Part shown: one piece after another, positions 44,158 through 55,986 of the stretch
Numbering within the stretch: position 1 is the first letter of the stretch
How the letters are laid out: each line of letters opens with the position of its first letter
Assembly (NCBI RefSeq): GCF_024763615.1
Contig: NC_077223.1
Span: forward strand, 13,392,001-13,456,000
Length of the DNA stretch: 64,000 bases
From: Phlebotomus papatasi
Lineage: Eukaryota; Arthropoda; Insecta; Diptera; Psychodidae
Reading direction: 5' to 3'
Program-made: the position numbers and the translations under genes
The notes under the pieces: model-generated
The model's input: the letters and a program-made list of their open reading frames with translations, nothing else
What the model was told of the DNA's origin: nothing
Databases searched by the model: none

Positions 44158-44525
44158 CACGGTAAAAACTTTTGGACACTGACCAAAATATTGGAACAAG
44201 TTTTCCTTGGAATATTTTTTTTTTATAATCAATTTGTACCTAGAGAAGATATTTGTTTGTTCCAAAAAGTTTTCTTTACAGTTTTGTTACGACATATAGT
44301 TACAATTTTGTTAGAATTTCCTTTTGGAACCGTTTTGATACGGTGGAATGTCTACAAATTTGAGTTGATTTCATTTTATACAAATTTGTTCCTAAAAGTT
44401 GGAATAGAATTTGTTGTACTCGGCTGTTTTGTTCCCACTGTCAGGAATAAATTGGTACATGTTTTTATAACAATATTATTCCTACATCTGTAACATATTT
44501 GTTCCAAAAATTTTCGGTATCCGTG
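44158..44525. mobile_element. MITE with CACGGTAAAAACTTTTGGA ends
   Basis: The left CACGGTAAAAACTTTTGGAC and right TCCAAAAATTTTCGG...CCGTG are imperfect inverted repeats. Inside, the phrases TTTGTTCC and GGAACAA recur on both strands. The 100-codon hydrophobic frame within (44191-44493) is explained by this T-rich repetition. Confidence 0.55.
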
Positions 44526-45136
44526 GACGAGGTAATTTTTGGAAGGAAGTTGTTACTCATATAGGGAATATTTTTTGTTCCCATTGTCAGGAAGAAATTC
44601 GTCTAAGAGATTTCGTCTTACAGATAAGGCTTATACTTCAGTCAAGATGGATTGATCAGAATCCCATGGTCATATTAATAAAAGCGAGTAGAGGGAGGTG
44701 AGGATACGTTGACAATGTTATTTTTTCGCATAAAGGAAGTTGCGCCTGGCAATAATTTAATCCAGATCCTTAATTGTTTCGTCTATCTAAATTACATTAC
44801 GTTAAAGTCCAGCTTCCTTTAGAAATACGCAGGAAAACAGCGATTTCAATGCAATTTCAGCTCAATCTAACCCCACCTCCCCATTTATATTTTTCAATTT
44901 TTGACAATCAGATTTAATATCTCGTTTGCAGAGTTTAAATTCTGCTTGTAGAATTTTGTTTAGACGGTGGTAAATTTTACTCTTTTTCTATGTAAATTAA
45001 AATAGGTATGATTATGTAAGAATAACACCTAAAAACGAGAAATTCCACGATAAACGTTAAATATCTATACTATCTTTTACTAACCAAGAAAATTAAAACC
45101 ATTTTTTTACAAATTGACTAATAAATGAATTGCGTC
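44526..45136. other. No gene seen
   Basis: AT-rich single-copy sequence, no assignable feature. Confidence 0.4.
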
Positions 45137-45383
45137 ATGGTGCTATTCCAATGAAAAATGAACATGTTTTTTTTAGTACTGTACTATTCTCAAGTACTTC
45201 TGCAATATCGACTTTTCTTTGTGGTGGTACGTATATTGATTGTTTTCCTCAGTCCTTGCCGTATTCTAAAACCACCAAATAGTCGATACAGGACCCAATA
45301 CAAATAGAAGTCGATAATGCAGAAGCATTTGAGAACAGTAAAATGCTAAAAAAAATCATTTGTCATTGGAATAGTACCATAGC
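45137..45383. mobile_element. Palindromic MITE, ATGGTGC family (copy 3)
   Basis: The best preserved copy: ATGGTGCTATTCCAATGAAA at the left is inverted as TCATTGGAATAGTACCAT at the right, with ACTTCTGCAATATCGACTTT and its inverse in the arms. It is non-coding. Confidence 0.75.
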
Positions 45384-45581
45384 GCATTAAAATTTATCAT
45401 GGGATATTCGAATCCCCTTTAGGACGCCAGGAATTTTTCTGGTGTTAGAGGTATTCGGATTGCATCCAGTGAGCTTCACTGCACTTGATTCCACAGGCAT
45501 GTGATTGAAAACCTCATCCCGTACAAGAAAAATAACAATGCATGTCTAGAAATCCCCTTGCGAAAGGCCTTGTTCCTTCAT

Positions 45582-45955
45582 GGGAGACTGGGGCAAAAAG
45601 TCACAACACAGGATTTCTGGAGAAAAGAATCTTTATAAAATTCTAAAATAGATAGCGGCTTCGTATTCAAAGAATCCAAATCATTTAGGAAATATTCACC
45701 AGTGCATCAATTTTGGAAAATAAGTGTCAAAATTGATATCTGTTGTAAGGAAAACATTTCAAAAATAGGGCTAAATATTTCAATATTTTTTTTTATTTTC
45801 TGAATTCCTTGTTCGAATTCTAAGAAACTTGCGATTTCGAAGAAGGTCTATGGTGGCCATCTATCGAAAAAGATTTTAAGCCGCTATCTCTTTTATCTTG
45901 GGAAGGTATTGAATTTTCAAATTTTCAATTTGTGACTTTTTGCCCCAGTCTCCCC
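45582..45955. mobile_element. MITE, GGGGAGACTGGGGCAAAAAGT family (copy 2)
   Basis: Left GGGAGACTGGGGCAAAAAGTCAC; right GTGACTTTTTGCCCCAGTCTCCCC before TA at 45956. Both ends carry the same AAAAAGTCAC word. The body matches 6560-6880 closely (for example CGTATTCAAAGAATCCAAAT). It is shorter than the 5983 copy, lacking its left half. Confidence 0.8.
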
Positions 45956-45957
45956 TA

Positions 45958-47675
45958 TCATTTACGAATTAAAAATGATTTAAAAGTTATAACCAGATTA
46001 CCATGCACTAAAAATTGCCTCTCACTTCCCTAAATCCAGAAAACAGTCCCAAACTCATTTTTTAGTCAGTGACTGTGAAATGAAAGTTCCTTGTTCTCTC
46101 ATTTGGCACGCTATTGTAGAGTCTATGAATTCTTTATCGCATATCTTTGCTACCCTTGCTACCCTGAGTCGTGTCGTGTGATATGTTAAATAAAAGAACA
46201 GGTCAATGCTGGAATTTTTCAATAACGGCAGCATTTTCGAAGAATTCACAATCTTGCTATGTGTATTGAAAACAACATAATTGTCAATATGTGACAGAAA
46301 CCAATGGGAAGATGGGAAAATTCTTCTTGTTATAGAAATTGTTGAGATTATTGAAATTTAAAAGTCGATGAAAGAGCTATTTCTACCTACCTCCCAACAC
46401 CTTTTATCCGAATCTTCGAAGAGGAAGGAACTTTTTGTGGAATATTGGCAGAAGAAGAAGTTTTAGCAAAGAAGGATTTCATAGTCTGGTGCCTTCGAAT
46501 ATATCAGGAAGGCAGATAAGCGAATGAGAATGAAATTGAATTGTATGAAAATATGTCTTTTCACAAATTTGATAGATTGTCTCGATGTCGACTTTCTCTG
46601 CAAAATCATTCTAATAGTCAGGATCGTCAGGATATAATAAATTGGATGTTAATTGAAAAAGCTCTCGGAAGAGTAATAAATGGAAAAAGGGGATAAATCT
46701 GTTCTTGGAACAGGAATGATAAAGGACCATTGGTAGTGATTGGAAATGAAAGATGGCCACATTGTTTGAATATTGTGATTATTGTCATCAGTCAATCCAA
46801 TGCTATCTCTACTTTGCAGTCTTTCTGGCATCATGAATGCAAAGTTTGGCTGAAGTGAAAATTTATTGCATTATATCACTTTAATTCCTTTTTGGTGGTC
46901 TTCCCTTTTGACGCACTCAAAGTGTCATTAATTTTCCTGTCTGTTTGATGGCTGTGAGAGGGGAAAAATTTGGTGGTAAAAAATGATTTCCCATTTCCCA
47001 GTGTTTACAAAACCACCAACTGTGCCAGTATTCGGTGCCGCTTCTTCACAGTTGGTGGTGAGATGAAAAATATTCACGAGGTCACTTAAGTGAAATTGCA
47101 ATCAAGTTAAATGCATGGAGAAGTCGGATACCCCACACTGTTTGGGCTAGAGTGTCATATTGTGTTGAGAAATTATTTGTTGAAAGTCTTTCCAGGCACA
47201 AAAACTCAGGGATATTGATACTGACCACGAGTTGTCCAGAAGCTAGAACCACCAAGACAATCTCCATTAATTTAACATATTAATTATTGCTGTTCACTTC
47301 TCTTCACGTCAAATCAATCTTCAACTGCTCCCACGGCGCATAATGGATAGCACAAGTTAAAGGGTTTCTGGATGAAGAATTGCATTGACGTGGCTTGTGT
47401 TCAAAATTGAAGGGATAGAGTAAGGTTCTACAGGGGTGTGCCAAATGTGCTCCAATTTAGCTTCATTTGTTGCACGTCATATCCTATTTTATGAAACTCA
47501 TATTGGTGATTTAGAGAGAGAAAAGTTACAAAATTTATAAAGTCACATATTTTTTGCTGTAAAGTATCCTGCAACCTCTGCAAGTTCCGAATTAAATTAG
47601 GTCTATCCCACATATTATTTAGTAATAATTAATGGTTTTTGATATTATTTCTGATTTTAATGTAACTTCAAGTAT
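45958..47675. other. No confident gene
   Basis: Single-copy sequence with GC-balanced blocks (46040-46260, 46640-47290) containing only short open frames of 60-64 codons without motifs. These look like regulatory or intronic host DNA; a host gene flanking the window is possible but not shown. Confidence 0.3.
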
Positions 47676-47676
47676 A

Positions 47677-48263
47677 GAGGAGACTGGGGCAAAACTTGTC
47701 AAAACGCATATTTAATTCTTTCACGATCTCTGAGAAAACTTAAACGTTTTATAATGAGCATATTCTTATAGGAAATTTACTGCTCTAAAACATTGCAGAA
47801 GACTATTTTCCTCTATCTCGAAAGTAATGTGATTTCCGAATCATTTTCTAAAAGTCGATTTTGTGGATATTCTCAAAATTGCTGGGGCAAATTTTGTCAG
47901 TGTTCGGATAATTTGTGACGTTTTACTCTCGCAAACGTTAAAAAATATCAAATAGACATATTTTTATAGGAAATTTATTCCTCTACAACTTTGTCGAAGA
48001 TAATTTTTCTCTATCTTAACGAGAAATGTCCTTAAATTGAGCTAATCAGTATTGATATTTTCTGTAAGCCTAATATTCCAAAAATAGGGCTCAAAATTTC
48101 ATTATTTTTTATTTTGCATAATTGTTCCTCGAATCCCTTGAAACTTTGTAAGTTTAAGAAGGTTCATGAAGGGTAATAAAAATTTTAAGCCTCAGTCTCT
48201 TTTATTTTAGAAAATAGTGAATATTGAAATTTTCGTTTTGACAAATTTTGCCCCAGTCTCCCC
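47677..48263. mobile_element. MITE, GGGGAGACTGGGGCAAAA family, TTGTCA subfamily (copy 3)
   Basis: TA-flanked. Left GAGGAGACTGGGGCAAAACTTGTCA and right TGACAAATTTTGCCCCAGTCTCCCC; an internal word near 47880 reads GGGGCAAATTTTGTCA. All three carry TTGTCA where the 5983/45582 subfamily has AGT(A/C)AC. The 55763 copy shares this version. Confidence 0.8.
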
Positions 48264-48625
48264 TACCTTGTTAAAAAAAATAAAGCATAAAAATCTGCAA
48301 TTGAATATTACGGCCACTTATCTGCAACATTCCTACCTAAAACCGTTATTTTTCAAACCTTATTTAACCCTTTAGCGACAACGGTCTTTCTTTAAAAAGT
48401 TAGAAAAAATGTTTTTTTTCTAATTTTTTTTTGGCCCTCTCGTCCTTAAAGAGTTAAGATAACCATCTAATAAATAATAGAAAAAATATATATTCAGAGT
48501 GTATTAAACAGAAACCAAGAAACTAATATATTTCCTGTTAACTGATAAATTAAACTCGAATTTGGACAGTAGAATTTTTTTTTAAATAAAATTTGGATAT
48601 TGACAGAATTTTATGCTAAAACATA
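48264..48625. other. No gene seen
   Basis: AT-rich, no assignable feature. Confidence 0.4.
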
Positions 48626-48798
48626 GGGTCGGAGGAACGTCTGTTTGACAGGGAACCCCTATTGACACTGTGATCAAAATGTTGAAAATTATTCAATGTA
48701 TCTAGTAAAATATAAGTATTATAACGTTTTTTCTATAATATACCTTTTACTATAAACAGAGATGTGCAAATTTCATATCCCAAATGGAACAGAGTAAA
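48626..48798. mobile_element. Truncated CTATTGACACTT MITE (copy 2)
   Basis: Starts GGGTCGGAGGAACGTCTGTT after TA and follows the 58382 copy through ATATCCCAAATGG, then stops, lacking the inverted right end. Confidence 0.7.
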
Positions 48799-49322
48799 AT
48801 AAATTGTGATCAAGATCAAAAAAATTCTATCGTTAAAGTACGAGTTTAGCTCATCAGCTAACAGAAAGTATTTAGTTTTTTGATGTTAGATGAATATACT
48901 CTGAGAAGTCTTGTCCACCAGAAACAATGTAATTTTTCAAAAACTGTCTCCAAAAATCAAATCCCAACGGCTGAATTTTTAAAACTCTGAAATAAAAAAT
49001 TTCAGAAAATACAGTTAAAATGTTATACTTTTGAATGCTTAAGAGCTCGAATTAAATTTTCGTGTATTATGTTGAAAAAGGGCGTCAAGGAAATATGCTG
49101 TTTTTTTTTTCTTAGAATGCGCGACCCCAGGAACCTCTTAAATATTATAGGAATAAGACGGTGTGATGCATAACCTTGTTTTTTATTTTTTATTTTCGTT
49201 TTTTTCTTTTTCATTTAAAAAAAAAAAAGAAATCTTTAAGACACTGAAATGAACCGACTGTTCGAGGAAAATTTAATTATCGTATTTTAATGTTTACTTT
49301 AACAAATAAATTAATAGATTTA
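48799..49322. other. No gene seen
   Basis: AT-rich sequence with a poly-A/T tract near 49200-49230; a lysine-rich minus frame across it is composition-driven. Confidence 0.4.
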
Positions 49323-49468
49323 TGTCCAACGCACAATAAATTTTGTTTTGTAAATATGTTTTTGACTTTTCAATGAGAGTGAATGAAACAGAGAACTAGT
49401 CATCTCGCTCTCTCTCATAGGAAATTTTGAAAACATGTTTACAAACAAAAGTTATTGTGCGTTGGTCA
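49323..49468. mobile_element. 146-bp hairpin MITE with TTA target duplication (copy 2)
   Basis: TGTCCAACGCACAATAAATT at the left is inverted as AAGTTATTGTGCGTTGGTCA at the right. TTA stands on both sides (49320-49322, 49469-49471). It is the same family as 5566-5712 with a similar CTCGCTCTCTCTCAT centre. Confidence 0.8.
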
Positions 49469-49471
49469 TTA

Positions 49472-50474
49472 AACAGATTTTCATATTCTGTAGTTATGCG
49501 CTTATGATCCAGTGACCAAAAAAATAAAAACATTTTTCGTCTATAGAGTTATATTATTATTGTCAGAAATGTTTTTTCACCGGTGGCTCATTGATTCTTA
49601 AAGAGTTGAAAGACTTAACTTTCCATCGCAAACGTCCTAGAGGTTCGAATCGATGCCAAGACGGCAATGGAACAAAAAACAGATATGACAATAAATCAAT
49701 CAATACATCAATCAAGTGACGCTGGAAATTGTCATCATGTTCGTGTCTTAACGATCACTGATTAACTTAACTAATCACTTTACATTAAACAATAAAAACA
49801 CAACATTTTATTTAGTGTACCCTACCTAAGAGAATAAATTGTGGAGCTCAGACTTCAAATCAGGAAAAATAATAAAGGAAAATATTATCACAATCTACGC
49901 GATGTCAAATTATAATGACCAGCGCACATAAATTTCTATCTGAGGCTGTTTTGTCTATGTCATTGAAGAACTAATGTAACTCCATATCCATTCCGGATAC
50001 CAGTACCAGTAAGTACAGATGGTCAAAATGCCGTAAAGGATGAAATGTTTCTTATGTCCAAAAATGGTTTTGCTTGATAGAGCGAAGGCGTGGTTTCGCT
50101 TTATTCGTTTCAGACATTCAGACCAGTTGCTAAATATCGTCTTCTTCAATGAGAAAAGTTTTACGATTAAGCAATTTCGTGAATAAACTAAATTATCATG
50201 TTTACTTGAAGAAAGATCATAAGATAATTTGAATGTTTGAATGATCACTGGACGTCAAGGACTATCGTGTATCAATGCGTTTATCAGGAAACTTAGGGCC
50301 ATATTCCGTGCCAAATGTGGTTACGTTGAAAATTTCTAATATAATCTGAAATATTGAAAGATTTCTAATTTTCTTCTCGTTTTTCTTCTTATTTAAATTT
50401 GAAATTAAGAGACCCTGTATAACGAGTAGTTTTCAAAAGGTCAAAGGGACAGATAATCCTAACCGGCTTATGTA
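49472..50474. other. No confident gene
   Basis: Single-copy sequence. A 97-codon minus-strand frame (49955-50248), rich in aromatic residues at its end, is the longest open frame, but has no recognisable family signature or splice support. Confidence 0.3.
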
Positions 50475-52267
50475 GGTGAGATTCTTAACGTGAGCTAACT
50501 CGGAGTGCATGCAAATTCGATTTAGAGCTGAAGTTGGGAGACGCCATTCAGTTATCTTGAATCAAATTCGTGAAATTATACAAATTTTGTATTTAAACCA
50601 AAATATCAAAGATTTGGATGGAGTGACAGAAAAGTGATATATGGGTGAAATGTAGACCAGAATGTACTCTATAATTTTCCTATAGAACATGATCTCATCG
50701 ATTACTCAGAAGCCAAGATAAGCGAGGTTTTTTGTTTCTTAACTCGTTTTTTCATCCAGAGTTCCCCAAGTAGTCATTTGTTGAACTTCAACTATATCAA
50801 GGAATTGTTGTATTTTGTGGGACTTTCCATTTAAAACCCTATTTTAAGTGTCTTGGTGGAGTAGAGGCAGTCAAATTGGCATCTGAGTGATTTCAAAGCG
50901 TTATTATGGGAAAAATCAATTTTTTCACACTTAAACGGCAAAATCGAAGTGATAGCGTAGTCTGAGCGGAAAATTATGTATGGACGAAATGTAGAGACAA
51001 ATGTCCTCTACAATTATGTCGAAGTAATCATCAAAATCGGTTCAGCGACAGTCGAGATAATTGAGGTTATGTGATATTGAAATTGGTTTTTCGACTGTGG
51101 CGCCCCTGGTGTTGGTCCCACAAAGTTCAAATGTTCTAGAAAGTTGTAGCATTTGGTGAGATCTTTCGTTTAAGCCCTCATTCATCAAAATCGGTCACAT
51201 AGAACCGGAGATATGATTTTTTGAATTTTGTGAACTTTGACCCCTCATATCTCCGGTTCTATTGAAACCACAGCGCGCATACGTACCATTTTGGAAACGT
51301 CCTAGACTGGACTACAACATACTAAAATTTCATTAACTTGCACAATGCCGTTTTTGAGAAAAGTGACTTTGAATTTCGATGAATTTTGACTCTATCACAG
51401 CGCCACCTGTGGTGACTTTTTGAACTTCCATCTGAAAGTGCTCATCGAGACGAAACCGAAAAGGTAAAATTTAGGTCGCTATGTTAATTAGAACCGGAGA
51501 TAGAGGCCGGTCAATGTTCGAACTTTGACCCCTTATAGCTCGGGTCAGGGGTTATGGATCGACTTAAGGTTTTTTTTGTTTGATAGGTATAATCAACGGC
51601 TACAACATACTAAAATTTCAGCCCGATGCACAATGGAATTTTTGAGTTATTTAACTTATAAGATTTAAAAATTTTCTTTTTAATAATAGCGCCCCTAGCG
51701 GTGGTTTTATGAACTTGCGATGTTAGAAGGGGAAGTGGCATTTCACGAGAGCTTTCCAAAAAGCCCTCACTTTTTAAATTCTGACAATTAGAACCGGAGT
51801 TATGGCCATTTTAAGAAATTTTTTTTGGACCCTTATAGCTCGGGTCTGGGGGGTCAGGGGACCTTAAGTTTGGTATTGATGGAAAGCTCTAAGGCCCAGC
51901 TATAACATACTAAAATTTGAGCCCGCTCGATGCCATAGGGGCGGAGCTATTGAGAAAAGAAAAAAAGGGGGGTCTTCAAAATGGCGGAAGGAGGGGTGGG
52001 GGGTGGGGGGTCAATGCACCAAGTTGCAATTTTCACCCGATATATAACCTTTACCGAAAACCGCAAGTCGATATCTTTTTTAGTTTAGGAGCTATTAAGC
52101 TCCAAAGAGCGGCCGGCCGGCCGGCCGGCCGGCCGGGAACGTAAATTAGCCACATATATATTCGTGATCAGGAAGTGCTGAAACATGTTTTGGCCAAATT
52201 TGAGGTCGATCGGACGACATGAAATTTTGTTAGGATTATAGTAGGTGAGATTGTTAAGAATCTCACC
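50475..52267. mobile_element. 1.8-kb TIR element with TA duplication and GGCC tract
   Basis: The terminal inverted repeat GGTGAGATTCTTAAC is exact at both ends, with TA at 50473-50474 and 52268-52269. A second copy of the repeat in opposite orientation sits just inside the right end, so 52242-52269 is itself a hairpin. The interior is a series of similar paragraphs built around ATCTCCGGTTCTA, GACCCCTCATATC/GACCCTTATAGC, ACTAAAATTT and GGCGCC(C)CT. It carries a GC-rich (GGCC) run at 52110-52136. No transposase frame. Confidence 0.75.
52086..52136. repeat. Hairpin GGAGCT/AGCTCC followed by (GGCC) tract
   Basis: GGAGCTATTAAGCTCC (52088-52103) forms a 6-bp stem with a 4-nt loop. It is followed by six or seven units of GGCC, fully self-complementary. 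In otherwise AT-rich DNA this is an unusual, strongly structured segment near one end of the transposon. Confidence 0.75.
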
Positions 52268-52269
52268 TA

Positions 52270-53451
52270 ATACTACCTTTTCGCGAAATCCAAAATTTTA
52301 TCTATTATAGTAAAAGACTTATTGCATATAGTAAAAAATGTTGTATCGTTTATATAATAAATGAACAACTACACAAGTTAATAAAACATCGAATAATATA
52401 TTGTCATAATTCCAATTATTCATGTTTAATCCTCTTATAGTCCACTTGCACAAATGAACTTTATGTTTATTTTAGTGCTTGTATGCTGACGATGACACGA
52501 TGTTATTCCGATCTCTTTTGTGCTCCTGACACATTCTCTTATTTCCATCCCCGTTGTTAAGGTGTTACATAAAAATTGAGTATATAAGAATGTCAGTGAT
52601 GTTGTAACTGTACCTCCCCAGAAAAAAAATCGTTACATTTATGTAGAAATGAGAAATCATAGTTTGAAGTGTGGGACTGATAAAAAAAAGAGAATCTCTT
52701 GAACAATTCAGTGACACCCATTAAATTGGAGATGTTACGAGGAAGGTGTTACCTGAAAATCAACCGTAGCACATTTCTCTCACATTTATATGCAAAAGTA
52801 GTGTTCGAAGGTGACGATGACATTCCTTTCAGTGTTCATTCCTCCTGAAAAGCATCCCGCATCATGTACAGAAAGCCTTTTCTCTAGGGAAAAATTTTCC
52901 AGGAGAATGGTGGAGAATATGGCAATCAAAAGACACAGACAAGTGCTAAAGAAATGGTGTACTTTAGTCAAATGCTTTACGATGTTCTACTTCTCAAACA
53001 CTTTCCTATAGTCTCACAGGTATTTTGTCTTTTCCCATACCACCCCTACGCCCCCGCACCAAAATACACTACCCCAGAACTGAGATTACGACGTGGAAGA
53101 TGTACAGGAGAACTCCTGGGAATGAATACAAATGCGATTCTTAAGACTCTCGTGGTACCCCATCGCTCCTTCTGCGCTGATCCGGGGTGCTGGCTATTAA
53201 ATCTCTCGGTAAATCGTTAGTATTAATTACACGCATGTGGCGTAAAGGTAAGCAACAAGAGACGCACCAGCATCCAATATTAGATGTTCAAATTAATCAT
53301 GAGAAATAAAGTGAAATCCCGCTCTCTTATTTTGTTGGTTTTTCCCATTCTTTGCTCATTTTGTGCTCTAATCACTCGCCTTCATCCTGGGCTTCATTGA
53401 TTAGGATGGGCATTTAAAAAACAAATCTTCGAAACATGTTGGTAAATTAAA
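52270..53451. other. Single-copy region with a possible exon
   Basis: 52430-53450 has balanced base composition and no repeats. An open segment 53079-53209 (plus) is bounded by a pyrimidine-rich stretch ending CAG and by TCG-GTAAAT, which could be splice sites. It encodes a piece with L-R-L-R-R-G-R-C near its start and two Cys later. I do not recognise it. An upstream open frame (52811-53011) is also unassigned. Confidence 0.25.
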
Positions 53452-53949
53452 TAGGGTGAACGGAAACCCTATTGACAATTTGAAAAGTTAACACGAAGTA
53501 CCTATTTACACTTTCGTTTTTCTCATTATACTTTTAAAAAAATGTTTAAATATTTCAAAATTAAGGAAGCCCTGCTCATTCTCATTCAAGAGACGGCATA
53601 AAGGATTAAAAATTTACCTAAACTATCATACACTGAAAGTTTAGGATCTTGAATTAGAGATTTTTTACATTACTTCCATCGCCTGATTTTTCAGAATTCT
53701 CATTTTTGAGAATCAGCCCGAATCTATTTTTACTTTGAACAATTCCTATAAACTGGTTACAAAGATTATTTTATTGATTAGTCAATTTTAGAGGCTCCAA
53801 GAAGACTTCTATCCGGCATGTGTGACCGTTTGTCTTTGTAGAGTCCGTATAAATCGAACGGAAAGAAAGACAAAAATAGATTATATTATATATTATAGAT
53901 TTGTCAAATTTCATAAATATTAATTCAACTTTCTTAAATTTTTCGTTTT
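53452..53949. other. No gene; MITE trace
   Basis: 53452-53514 resembles the start of the CTATTGACACTT MITE family (TAGGGTGAACGGAAACC...CTATTGACA). The rest is AT-rich without features. Confidence 0.4.
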
Positions 53950-54165
53950 AGGAGGAAGTGGGTCACCTTTGAATGCGGGATAGCTTTGAAATTGATATTT
54001 TTCTCCTATGTTTAAATAGAAATTATCCATATCAATGTAATTTAGCTCCTCAATTTTTTGCAGCTAAATTATATCACGGTAAGGCTCAATTTTATTTAAA
54101 GATAAGTGAAAAAGCCCAATTTCAAAGCTGCCTACATTTAAAGGTGCCCCACTTACCCATAAGGT
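53950..54165. mobile_element. Short MITE, GGGGAAGTGGGGC family
   Basis: Left AGGAGGAAGTGGGTCACCTTTGAA and right TTTAAAGGTGCCCCACTTACCC are inverted, with CTTTGAAAT and ATTTCAAAG just inside. About 216 bp, showing what the outer 775-2697 element looked like before insertions. Confidence 0.75.
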
Positions 54166-54339
54166 TGAAATTTAAGAACTAACGATGGTTGACAGCGCCA
54201 CACGCAAGAGAAAATAAGACCCTCATGCCAATGAAAAAGTTTCCATTGAGAGCGAGCTTTCAGAAATTGTAAAGAAGTAACTCATTTAGGAAACTCTAGT
54301 GGCCGTTTGGGCAACTAGGGAATCCAATTTTTTTTCAAG

Positions 54340-55680
54340 GAACCCAAAAAACGTCGAAGCAGTCAAAATTCCGAAAAGCCACAATTCCGAAAATCAAAAG
54401 CTTAAAAATCCCGAAAGGATCGAATTCGATCGTTTGTGTAATAATTTCCCAAAACACAGAAAATTTCCTTTATCTCCAATAAGTGCAATCATGAGAATGG
54501 CTATGATACTTACCAATTCGGGATTCTGGCTCTCGGAACTGTGGCTTTGAGGATGTCAGCTTTTAGGATTTTAGAGCTTTCGAGGTTTTCGCTCTAGGGA
54601 TTTTGACTTTAAGGATTTTTGACCTTTCTAAATTTTAGCGTTCGGGATTTTAGCTATCAGGACTTCGCTGTTCGGTAATCAGGATTTTCAGGATTTAGCT
54701 TACAGTATTTTAGCTTTTGTGATTTTGGATATGTAGTAATTTTGACTTTCGGGTTTTTGGATGTTTTGGGATGTTGGCGTTCGGGTTTTTAGCTATCAGG
54801 CCTTTGGCGTTCGAGAATCAGGATTTTTAGGATTCAGGTTACAGTATTTTTGCTTTTGTGATTTTGGATATGTATAAATTTAGACTTTCGGGTTTTTGGA
54901 TGTTTTGGGATTTCGGCGTTCGGGTTTTTGGCTATCAGGCCTTCGGCATTCGAAAATCAGGATTTTGAGGATTTTAGTTTTCGTGATTTTGGACATTTAG
55001 GAATTTTGGCATTAGGGTCTTTGGCTTTCCTGGGATATTGGCGTTTGGATTTCCAGCAATCGAGGATTCGGCGTTCGGATATTAGGATTTTGGGATTTAT
55101 AGCTCTCGGGATGTTGTCCTTTAGGAATTTAGCTATAAAGATCTTGGATTTTTCGAGAATTTCGCTCTTGGGATTTTGGCTTTCGAGATTTTAGCTCTCA
55201 GGATTTTAGCTTTCCCAATTTTGGAACTTTCGAGATTTTCGTTCTCGAGATTTTAATTTTCGGGATTTTGGACTTTACGGGATTTTAACTATCAAGATTT
55301 CGGCATTCGGGAATTAAGATTTTGAGGACTTAGCATTCAGAATGTTGGAGATTTCGAGATATCCGCTCTCGAGATTTTAACTTCCGGGAATTTGGATCTT
55401 ACGGGATTTTAGCTATCAAGATTTTGGCATTCGGTAATTAAGATTTTAAGGATTTACCTCTCAGAATGCTGGAGCTTTCGAGATTTTCGCTCTGGGGATT
55501 TTAATATCCGAGATTTTGGACCTTACGGGATTTTAGCTATCAGGATTTTGGCATTCGTGAATTGCGATTTTAAGGATTTAACTTTCGGATTGACTTTCCG
55601 GATTTTGGACATTTTCAGGCCTTTTTAATGTTTGGGATTTTAGCTTTCGAGATTCCTAACTTTCGGGTCGGGATTTCGGC
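54340..55680. repeat. Amplified word array (GGGATTTTAGCTTTC-like units)
   Basis: The left 80 bp contains CAAAATTCCGAAAAGCC-type words. After a 100-bp core, about 1.15 kb (54520-55680) is packed with dozens of degenerate inverse units such as CGGGATTTTGGC, TTCGAGATTTTCGC and GGATTTTAGC, at intervals near 15-20 bp. Higher-order repeats are visible (blocks near 54660-54780 and 54790-54950, and near 55300-55420 and 55420-55540). It is the same word as the 930-1410 element. Open frames here are spurious. Confidence 0.75.
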
Positions 55681-55762
55681 CGGACCCATCCATATACCTT
55701 TTGGGGATCCCAATGAAAAATTGGGGAAGCCTATTATTTCGGAAAAGCGGGAACTTGAGGTA

Positions 55763-55986
55763 GGGGAGACTGGGGCAAAGCTTGTCAAAACTTGTCATAA
55801 ATACGGCTCAAAATTTCATTATTTTTTATTTTATATAATCCTTCCTGGAATCCCTTGAAACTTTGTAAGTTTAAGAAGGTTTGCAAAGGATATCTGTAAT
55901 AAAAATTTCAAGCCTCAGTCTCTTTTATTTTAGAAAATATTTAATATTGAAATTTTCGTTCTGACAAATTTTGCCCCAGGCTTTCC
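55763..55986. mobile_element. MITE, GGGGAGACTGGGGCAAA family, TTGTCA subfamily (copy 4)
   Basis: TA-flanked left end GGGGAGACTGGGGCAAAGCTTG followed by TCAAAACTTGTCA; right end TGACAAATTTTGCCCCAGGC. The body corresponds to the right half of 47677-48263. Confidence 0.75.

Noticed and set aside
44191..44493. 100-codon hydrophobic open frame
   Set aside because: Lies wholly inside an inverted-repeat MITE and is explained by repeated TTTGTTCC phrases.
54299..55194. Open frames of 83 and 88 codons
   Set aside because: They read through the degenerate word array; repeats of the same phrase give the phenylalanine/leucine-rich products.
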